Below are positions 15,316-20,401 of a stretch of DNA of 20,401 bases, piece by piece (within the stretch, counting starts at the first letter, position 1; every line of letters starts with the position of its first letter). The notes under the pieces are model-generated. The model was not told where the DNA came from. It saw nothing but the letters and a program-made list of their open reading frames with translations, and made no database searches. The stretch spans positions 1 to 20,401 of the forward strand of contig QGVD01000068.1 in assembly GCA_003242685.1 (NCBI GenBank), given 5' to 3'. This DNA comes from Pseudomonadota bacterium (GTDB lineage: Bacteria > Pseudomonadota > Gammaproteobacteria > Steroidobacterales > Steroidobacteraceae). Made by a program: the position numbers and the translations under genes.

Positions 15316-16146
15316 ATGTGTTCTTCGAGGCGTTTCGTTGCGTTGATACCGGCGTCGATTCTGGTCGGAGCAACCGATCTCGCCTTCGCCCAGAACGACT
15401 GTTCCGGTCTGCCGAGCCACTCCGAGCTGGAGTCCGCCCTCCAGCAGGTCGTCGCGGGAGGCGACAACGCCGGTCTGGGCAATGACATGTGGGCAACGGT
15501 CGTCAACCGCGACGGGGTCGTCTGTCGGGTGGTGTTCACGGGCGCGGAACGGGGAGACCAGTGGCCGGGCAGCAGGATCATCTCCGCACAGAAGGCCAAT
15601 ACGGCGAATGCCTTCAGCCGCCCGGGCGGCGTGATCGGCTTCGCCGGGCCGCTGTCCACCGCGAATCTCTTTTCCGTCGTGCAGCCGGGCGGCAGCCTGT
15701 TCGGTCTGCAGCACAGCAATCCGGTGGACACCGAGGCCGCCTACGGCGGGAACCCCACCAACTACGGCCAGCCGAACGATCCGCTGCGCGGCCGCCGCAT
15801 CGGAGGCGTCAACGTGTTCGGCGGCGGTCTTGCGCTCTATGCGGCTTCGGGTGAGCTCGTCGGCGGACTCGGCGTGAGCGGTGACACGTCGTGCACGGAT
15901 CACATCATCGCCTGGAAGGTGCGGGACGCTCTCGGGCTCGACAACGTTCCCGGCGGAGTGAGCCCCACTCAGGACGACAACATCATCCATGACGTCACCA
16001 TCGATCCGGCGACCGGTCACACGGTGAGTGAGAGCGGCTTTGGCCACCCCGAGTGCGACGCGAACGGTGCGGCGCGCGAGATCGCCGAAGCCCTGCCGGA
16101 CACCCATCCGGTGGGACCCAACAGCAGTCAGCGGCGCGAGCGCTGA
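15316..16146 (+). CDS. Secreted GlcG/HbpS-like (heme-binding family) protein
   Basis: This 276-residue protein has a signal peptide cut near AFA/QND (about residue 25), so it acts outside the cytoplasm. The mature part resembles the GlcG/HbpS family, small alpha/beta domains known in some members to bind heme: ATVVNRDGVVCRVVFTG, the SAQKANTANAFS helix, PLSTANLFSVVQPGGSLFGLQ, then GGVNVFGGGLALYAASGELVGGLGVSGDTSCTD. That last block, an inner strand followed by GxxGVSG, is the family hallmark. The C-terminal 70 residues (AWKVRDALGL to the end), with several His and Asp, form an extra tail seen in the exported variants. Heme binding here is inferred only from family membership. Mature cysteines (for example Cys29) may form disulfides. 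It ends 19 bases inside the convergent small membrane-protein gene. Confidence 0.8.
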   Translation: MCSSRRFVALIPASILVGATDLAFAQNDCSGLPSHSELESALQQVVAGGDNAGLGNDMWATVVNRDGVVCRVVFTGAERGDQWPGSRIISAQKANTANAFSRPGGVIGFAGPLSTANLFSVVQPGGSLFGLQHSNPVDTEAAYGGNPTNYGQPNDPLRGRRIGGVNVFGGGLALYAASGELVGGLGVSGDTSCTDHIIAWKVRDALGLDNVPGGVSPTQDDNIIHDVTIDPATGHTVSESGFGHPECDANGAAREIAEALPDTHPVGPNSSQRRER

Positions 16147-16379
16147 ACCGGTGCGGCTGCGAGGAGACGATCCGCGGCGATCGGCGCCGGCCGAGCCGCG
16201 TCCGCGAAGGCGTTGCGGGTCGTCTCCCGCTCTTTTCCGTCCTCCATCGGGAAGGCGCCGCAGTCGCACGAGAGGCCGAAGCTGCGTTTCCAGCGCGGCC
16301 AGTCGGCCACGAGGATTCCGATGCCGATCGAGACGGCGAGCAGCAGTGCGAGCGTGAGTCCGATGAGGAAGCGGCGCAT
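16128..16379 (-). CDS. Small single-pass membrane protein, unknown function
   Basis: This 83-residue protein has one strong hydrophobic segment at about 4-24 (FLIGLTLALLLAVSIGIGIL) after MRR, so the C-terminus would lie outside the cytoplasm, or it is an uncleaved signal anchor. A DWPRWKRSFGLSCDCGAFP stretch follows (Cys38 and Cys40), then a polar, Ala/Arg-rich tail. I do not recognise the family. It is judged real because of the clean start-anchor layout and because it fills the gap between the HbpS-like gene and glgA. Against it, no ribosome-binding site precedes the ATG. A TAGACT -10-like box on the minus strand (16390-16395) would start the transcript only a few bases before the ATG, consistent with a near-leaderless message. 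It overlaps the 3' end of the HbpS-like gene by 19 bp. Confidence 0.5.
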   Translation of the reverse strand: MRRFLIGLTLALLLAVSIGIGILVADWPRWKRSFGLSCDCGAFPMEDGKERETTRNAFADAARPAPIAADRLLAAAPVQRSRR

Positions 16380-16455
16380 GGGGCGGCATAGTCTACCGTC
16401 CGCGACGGCAGTCCACAGCCCGAGCGGCGCGTGCCTCGGCACGGCCGCGCACGGC

Positions 16456-16483
16456 GCGACATACGGTCGCGGGACTGTAGACT
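16456..16483 (+). promoter_or_regulatory. Candidate glgA promoter
   Basis: GCGACA (16456-16461) and TAGACT (16478-16483) are separated by 16 bases and each matches four of six sigma-70 consensus positions. Transcription would start about 25 bases before the glgA ATG. The -10 box mirrors a TAGACT on the opposite strand at 16390-16395, giving a back-to-back pair. Confidence 0.35.
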
Positions 16484-16514
16484 GTCGTCCGTCGTCCCTC
16501 AGAGACCAAGAAGA

Positions 16515-17972
16515 ATGCCGCTCCGGGTCTGCTTCATCACGGCCGAGATCGCGCCGCTCGCCAAGAGCGGAGGTCTCGCCGACGTATCCTCCGCGCTCAC
16601 GCGCCATCTGAGCCGCGCCGGTCACGACGTACGCGTCTTCACGCCGGGTTACTCCTTCATCGACCGCTCGAAGCTCGAGGTGCATCCGGTCGAGTTCCTG
16701 CAGGACGTCCCGCTCGAGGTCGGTCCGCACCGGTACCGCTGCTCCGTCTCGACGGTACGCCTGCCGGGCTCGAGCGCTTCCGTCCACCTGATCGAGTGTC
16801 CGGAGCTGTACGCCCGCCCGTCGCTCTACACGACCGATGCCGACGAGCATCTGCGCTTCCTCGCGCTCACGCGCGCCGCGTTCGAGTGCTGCCAGCGCAT
16901 GGCGTGGAGCCCGCAGATCCTCCACTGCAACGACTGGCATGCGGCGTTCGGCCCGCTCTTCCTGCGGACGCTCTACGCATGGGACCGGCTCTTTCACGGG
17001 ACGCGCTCCGTTCTCACCATTCACAACATCGGCTATCAGGGCGTGTTCGGCGCGGACTCGATCGACGACCTCGGGCTCGGCCCGGACAGCTACCTGCTGC
17101 ACCAGGACGATCTGCGCGCGGGAAAGATCAACTCGCTCCGGCACGGAATTCTCTACGCCGACGCGATCACGACGGTGAGCCCGACTCATGCGCGCGAGAT
17201 CTGCACGCCGCAGTACGGAATGGGCCTCGATCACGATCTGCGTGCACGCGGCGACGCACTCGTCGGGATCCTCAACGGCGTCGATTACGACGAGTGGGAT
17301 CCGCGCTGCGACCGTCATCTGCCGCTGCACTACGGTCCGCAGAATCTCGATCCGAAGCGCGAACTGAAGCGCCGGCTGCTCGATCGCTTCGGTCTGCGCG
17401 GCGGCGAGCGCACGCCGCTCGCGGGAATCGTCAGCCGCCTCACGCTGCAGAAGGGCATCGAGCTCCTCTTCGGGGCGCTGCCGCAGGTGCTCGCCCGGCG
17501 CGACCTGCTCCTCATCGCGCTCGGCAGCGGAGAGCCGAAATACGAGGAATTCTTCGCACGCCTGCAGCGCGACTTTCCCTTCCGCGTGGTGTTCCAGCGC
17601 GGGTACGACGAGCCGCTCGCGCACTGGATCGAGGCCGCGAGCGACATGTTCATCATGCCTTCGCTCTACGAGCCGTGCGGCCTCAATCAGATGTACAGTC
17701 TGCGCTACGGCACCGTGCCGATCGTGCGCCGCACCGGCGGGCTGGCCGACACCGTGCAGCACTACGACCCGGCGACGCGCCAGGGAACCGGAATCGTCTT
17801 CAACGATTTCGATACGCCGGCGATGATCTGGGCGCTCGAGACGGCGCTCGATCTCTACGCGCAGCCGCTGCACTGGACGCGCATGATGCTGAACGGCATG
17901 GCGCAGGACTTCTCCTGGGACAGACAGACCGCGCAGTACGTGGCACTCTACGAGCGGCTGCTGGGTGGATGA
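16515..17972 (+). CDS. glgA: Glycogen synthase (ADP-glucose, GT5 family)
   Basis: This 485-residue cytosolic enzyme transfers glucose from ADP-glucose to the non-reducing ends of alpha-1,4-glucan. It has the two Rossmann-type domains of GT-B enzymes. Lys17 in AKSGGLADV is the ADP-glucose-binding motif (usually KTGGL; here Ser replaces Thr). HCNDWHAAF and TIHNIGYQG are GT5 blocks, NGVDYDEWDP marks the domain border, SRLTLQKGIELL begins the C-terminal domain, and Glu386 in SLYEPCGLNQ is the catalytic glutamate. TGGLADTV follows. The length is normal. The frame is open 84 bases further upstream, but the ATG at 16515 gives the standard N-terminus (MPLRVCFITAEIAP). No other glg gene adjoins it; malQ is 1.3 kb downstream on the other strand. 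Its end is coupled to the methyltransferase gene. Confidence 0.96.
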   Translation: MPLRVCFITAEIAPLAKSGGLADVSSALTRHLSRAGHDVRVFTPGYSFIDRSKLEVHPVEFLQDVPLEVGPHRYRCSVSTVRLPGSSASVHLIECPELYARPSLYTTDADEHLRFLALTRAAFECCQRMAWSPQILHCNDWHAAFGPLFLRTLYAWDRLFHGTRSVLTIHNIGYQGVFGADSIDDLGLGPDSYLLHQDDLRAGKINSLRHGILYADAITTVSPTHAREICTPQYGMGLDHDLRARGDALVGILNGVDYDEWDPRCDRHLPLHYGPQNLDPKRELKRRLLDRFGLRGGERTPLAGIVSRLTLQKGIELLFGALPQVLARRDLLLIALGSGEPKYEEFFARLQRDFPFRVVFQRGYDEPLAHWIEAASDMFIMPSLYEPCGLNQMYSLRYGTVPIVRRTGGLADTVQHYDPATRQGTGIVFNDFDTPAMIWALETALDLYAQPLHWTRMMLNGMAQDFSWDRQTAQYVALYERLLGG

Positions 17973-17997
17973 ACGAGGAACGGCGGCGCAACTGGAT

Positions 17998-18003
17998 AGG
18001 AGG
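17998..18003 (+). promoter_or_regulatory. Shine-Dalgarno AGGAGG of the DNA methyltransferase gene
   Basis: AGGAGG lies 4 bases before the ATG at 18008. A second in-frame ATG at 17969, overlapping the glgA stop as ATGA, has no clear ribosome-binding site, so 18008 is preferred; reinitiation at 17969 would add only 13 residues. Confidence 0.6.
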
Positions 18004-18007
18004 CGGT

Positions 18008-18631
18008 ATGCAGGAGCTCGCGCTGGAACAAGGCTTCGCATCCGAGAGCGATCTTCGCGCGGCGTTCGAGAGGCTCGTCGCGAGCCCGCTTCGCGGTGTC
18101 GCGGAGCACGGCACCGTCTCGCTCGCATGGCTCGAAAGTCCCATCGGGCCGCTCGTCGCGGCGTCGACGAGCGACGCAGTGTGCCTGCTCGAGTTCGCGG
18201 AGCGCGACGCGCTCGAGTCTCAGATCGCCGCGGTACGCTCTTGTTTCCGCTGCGCGCTGACCGTCGGGCGCACTCCTGTCATCGAGCGGCTCGAGCGCGA
18301 GCTCGAGGAGTACTTCGCGGGGAAACGCCGCCGTTTCGAAGTGCCGCTCGCGTATCCGGGCACGCCGTTCCAGGAGCGCGTGTGGTCTGCGTTGCTCGAG
18401 ATTCCGTACGGTGAGACGTGGTCGTATCGAGAGCTCGCCCGCCGCATCGGCGACGAGCGGGCGATACGAGCCGTCGGCCGTGCGAACGGACAGAACCGCA
18501 TCGCCATCGTCATTCCGTGCCATCGTGTCGTGAACGCCGACGGCGGGCTGGGCGGATACGGCGGCGGGTTGTGGCGCAAGCGCTTTCTGCTCGATCTCGA
18601 ACGCGGGGACGCGCTGCCGCTCGCTCACTGA
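18008..18631 (+). CDS. Methylated-DNA--protein-cysteine methyltransferase with AraC half-HTH
   Basis: This 207-residue protein repairs O6-methylguanine by moving the alkyl group to its own cysteine. Residues about 40-200 are the alkyltransferase domain: SPIGPLVAA, EVPLAYPGTPFQERVWSALLEIPYGETWSYRELA (start 111), the RAVGRANGQN helix, and the active-site VIPCHRVV with Cys171. In place of the usual GxNP the loop reads GQNR. Residues 4-27 (ALEQGFASESDLRAAFERLVASP) match the second helix-turn-helix of an AraC-type domain, as in Ada, but the first helix-turn-helix and the Ada metal-binding domain are missing. The coding frame upstream of 17969 is taken by glgA, so no more can be encoded. It therefore looks like a shortened Ada-type protein. 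It is transcribed behind glgA, probably in one message. Confidence 0.9.
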   Translation: MQELALEQGFASESDLRAAFERLVASPLRGVAEHGTVSLAWLESPIGPLVAASTSDAVCLLEFAERDALESQIAAVRSCFRCALTVGRTPVIERLERELEEYFAGKRRRFEVPLAYPGTPFQERVWSALLEIPYGETWSYRELARRIGDERAIRAVGRANGQNRIAIVIPCHRVVNADGGLGGYGGGLWRKRFLLDLERGDALPLAH

Positions 18632-18715
18632 GCGCATCTTCATCCGGCGATCGCAAATCTCACGCCGCACGGACTGCACGGCGTCCACGCGTTCCGCGCG
18701 CAGCTCAAACGGCGT

Positions 18716-19168
18716 CTATTTCAAGCGGAACGTTCCGCGCTCTTCGAAGGGAATGGAGCGCAGAAAGCCTTCGGACAGGGACACCTTCCCGACGATGCGG
18801 TAGTCGATCTGCTCCTTGAGGCTGTCGTCGCCCCGGCCGAGCAGACGGAACAGCGTGCTCGCCATGTTGGCGGTGACCATCATGTCGAACTCCGCTTCGC
18901 CGAGCGCGGGCACCGTGAAGCTGGCGCTCGAGACGCCGTGAGCGAGCTCCTCGCCCGCCACCTCCATGCGGTACGTCAGCCCGCGGATGGGCAGCGCGCG
19001 GTCGTTCGGATTCTGCACGCGCATGCGCACGCGCAGCCGCTGCTCCCACAGATCGCTCTTCAGAACCTCGACGTTGACGATGGACAGCCGCGGCGTCTCG
19101 AGCTGCGGCACCAGGGATGCGCAGCCCGCGAGGAGCAGCGCGATCAGGAGAACCGGCAGAGCCTTCAA
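18716..19168 (-). CDS. LEA type 2 (WHy domain) family lipoprotein
   Basis: This 150-residue protein starts MKALPVLLIALLLAGCAS, a textbook lipoprotein signal with Cys16 lipidated. The mature part is a single LEA2/WHy beta-sandwich: RLSIVNVEVLKSD, LRVRMRVQNPNDRALPIRGLTYRMEVAG with the NPN(D) signature, then SFTVPALGEAEFDMMV and an IDYRIVGKV strand. Such bacterial proteins sit on the membrane facing the periplasm and are tied loosely to stress or desiccation; no activity is known. The start is read as TTG at 19166-19168, with AAGGA 7 bases upstream; a further TTG at 19186 would spoil the short positive N-region. It converges with the methyltransferase gene and shares its strand with malQ, 73 bases after its stop, so the two may be cotranscribed. 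Confidence 0.85.
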   Translation of the reverse strand: MKALPVLLIALLLAGCASLVPQLETPRLSIVNVEVLKSDLWEQRLRVRMRVQNPNDRALPIRGLTYRMEVAGEELAHGVSSASFTVPALGEAEFDMMVTANMASTLFRLLGRGDDSLKEQIDYRIVGKVSLSEGFLRSIPFEERGTFRLK

Positions 19169-19175
19169 GCAAGAA

Positions 19176-19180
19176 TCCTT
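19176..19180 (-). promoter_or_regulatory. Shine-Dalgarno AAGGA deciding a TTG start
   Basis: On the minus strand GGAAGGA precedes the TTG at 19166-19168 by 7 bases. No in-frame ATG or GTG exists that would preserve the signal peptide. Confidence 0.6.
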
Positions 19181-19241
19181 CCGCAATCAGGCACCCTGGA
19201 CGAATGGTAGCAGAGGGCGCGGCAGGCGCGCGCCGACGGCT

Positions 19242-20303
19242 TCACACCCGGCCGTACACGGCGTTGAGCCGTGCGAAACGCGCCGCACGGTCCGGCGAGA
19301 GGGCGTCGCCGGCGAGGCGCCAGCACCAGTTGCCCTGCGTCGTCGCAGGCGTGTTGAGCCGCGCCTCCGAGCCGAGCTCGAGGATGTCCTGCATTGGCAG
19401 AACCGCGAGCACGGCAACGGATCCCAGGGCTGCGCGCACGAGCGCGCCCGGCATCGCGCCCGGCGTGCATCTCAGATACTCATCCACACGCTGCCGGACG
19501 GCGTCGTCGAGCGCGAGATACCAGCCGAGCGACGTATCGTTGTCGTGGGTGCCCGTGTACGCGACGCTGTCGCGCTCGTGCATGTGCGGCAGATGCGGAT
19601 TGTCGCCGCCTCCCTCGAAGGCGAACTGCAGCACGCGCATTCCGGGCAGCCGGAAATCCCTGCGCAGCGCCTCGACGTCGGGCGTGATGACGCCGAGGTC
19701 CTCCGCGACGATCGGCAGATCGTGGTGCTCCCCACGCAAGACTCCGAGCAGCTCGCGGCCCGGAGTCGGATGCCACGCGCCGGCACGCGCGTCCTGCGCT
19801 CCCGCAGGCACTGCCCAGTGCGCCGCCAGCGCGCGGAAATGATCGATGCGCAGCAGATCGAAGCGCTCGAGCTGATGGCGCACACGGGCGCGCCAGTAGG
19901 CGAAACCGTCCCGGGACATCGTGTTCCAGTCGTAGAGCGGATTGCCCCAGAGCTGCCCGGTCTCGGAGAAGTAATCGGGCGGCACGCCCGCGACCGCGAG
20001 CGGCCGGCCTTCCGCGTCGAGCTGGAACTGTCCGCGGCGCGCCCATGTCTCGGCGGAGTCCGGCGCGACATAGATCGGGAGATCACCGAACAGCCGCACG
20101 CCTCGCGAATGCGCGTACTCCCGCAGCCGGCGCCACTGACACGCGAACCAGTACTGCTCCTGCCGGATGCGCTCGATGACGTCCGCGAGCTCGCGGTGCG
20201 CGCGGGCCATCGCCTGCGGCTCGCGGTCGCGATACTCGGCGGGCCATTCCCACCACGGCGCGCCGCCGTGAACCGCGCTCAGCGCCTCGAAGAACGCCCA
20301 GGC
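19242..20303 (-). CDS. malQ: 4-alpha-glucanotransferase MalQ, 5' end missing
   Basis: The C-terminal 353 residues of a GH77 amylomaltase are present; roughly the first 130-150 are lost where the contig runs into adapter at 20304. The frame stays open to 20303, upstream of the first internal ATG at 20210, and those 31 codons (AFFEALSAVHGG, PWWEWPAEYRD) read as typical MalQ. Key blocks are LFGDLPIYVAPDSAETWA, GVPPDYFSETGQLWGNPLYDW, LLRIDHFRAL with the nucleophile Asp (codon 19842-19844), VAEDLG with the acid/base Glu (codon 19701-19703), and AYTGTHDNDTSLGW. The enzyme shuttles alpha-1,4-glucan chains between maltodextrins in the cytosol, so with glgA it suggests glycogen or maltodextrin turnover. 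The length fits the short proteobacterial form of about 500 residues. Confidence 0.95.
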   Translation of the reverse strand, partial: AWAFFEALSAVHGGAPWWEWPAEYRDREPQAMARAHRELADVIERIRQEQYWFACQWRRLREYAHSRGVRLFGDLPIYVAPDSAETWARRGQFQLDAEGRPLAVAGVPPDYFSETGQLWGNPLYDWNTMSRDGFAYWRARVRHQLERFDLLRIDHFRALAAHWAVPAGAQDARAGAWHPTPGRELLGVLRGEHHDLPIVAEDLGVITPDVEALRRDFRLPGMRVLQFAFEGGGDNPHLPHMHERDSVAYTGTHDNDTSLGWYLALDDAVRQRVDEYLRCTPGAMPGALVRAALGSVAVLAVLPMQDILELGSEARLNTPATTQGNWCWRLAGDALSPDRAARFARLNAVYGRV

Positions 20304-20401
20304 CTGTCTCTTTTACCAATTCCCGCGCACACGAGACAAGAGCAACTCACGAGCACGGCTTTTCTTTGTCAAAAAAAATAAACAACCAGCGTCGTCGCAC
20401 A
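20304..20401 (+). other. Residual Illumina Nextera Read-2/P7 adapter with poly-A run-off (not genomic)
   Basis: Positions 20304-20337 align without gaps to the reverse complement of the 34-base Nextera Read-2 sequence at 27 of 34 positions, including exact CTGTCTCTT at the start and CACGAGAC at the end. Positions 20338-20345 (AAGAGCAA) fill the 8-base index slot. A degraded P7 complement follows (20346 to about 20370), then eight A's at 20371-20378 and an AT-rich tail, as seen when reads run off the end of the fragment. Genomic sequence ends at 20303. Confidence 0.95.

Noticed and set aside
1..20401. A mobile island, phage or defence system spanning the window
   Set aside because: No integrase, transposase, att-like repeats, CRISPR repeats or phage genes were seen, and base composition is uniform apart from the adapter ends; most genes are ordinary chromosomal ones.

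Overview
This is a GC-rich bacterial contig. Its TtcA, GlgA, M32 carboxypeptidase and RND efflux proteins read like those of high-GC Gammaproteobacteria (Steroidobacteraceae, Nevskiales or Xanthomonadales-like), but that placement is an inference from protein style, not from a marker gene. The first 64 and last 98 bases are not genomic. They are error-rich read-through of the Illumina Nextera Read-2/P7 adapter, including index positions and a run-off poly-A. The biological sequence therefore runs from about 65 to 20303, and the two edge genes are cut by the contig ends.

Left part (65-2605): a 5' fragment of a HAD hydrolase on the minus strand, divergent from a secreted S9 serine peptidase with a complete catalytic triad.

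Middle-left (2622-9604, all minus): transcription runs from the M32 metallocarboxypeptidase to ttcA (tRNA 2-thiocytidine synthesis), then a fusion of a dual-specificity phosphatase with an ADP-ribosylglycohydrolase. After a 145-bp gap come a HEAGH zinc metallopeptidase overlapping by ATGA a D-Ala-D-Ala-ligase-like ATP-grasp enzyme, and then a CpcT/CpeT-like lipoprotein. The peptidase/ATP-grasp pair and the phosphatase/ADP-ribosyl-hydrolase fusion are the least conventional parts of the window.

Centre (9825-14197, minus): a translationally coupled RND efflux operon (periplasmic adaptor, then inner-membrane pump) with no outer-membrane factor and no local regulator. Its upstream region carries a 15-bp direct repeat at exactly 20-bp spacing that looks like an operator.

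Right part (14549-20303): a DUF488 protein, a long structured leader with an extreme Shine-Dalgarno match, and a secreted GlcG/HbpS-like protein. A small membrane protein follows, divergent from glgA. glgA is coupled to a methylguanine-DNA methyltransferase that carries half of an AraC helix-turn-helix. An LEA2-type lipoprotein with a TTG start and a truncated malQ close the window. glgA and malQ both act on alpha-glucans and suggest glycogen metabolism. No tRNA, rRNA, CRISPR array, insertion sequence or prophage gene was seen. I did not find a convincing multi-gene defence or mobile system.
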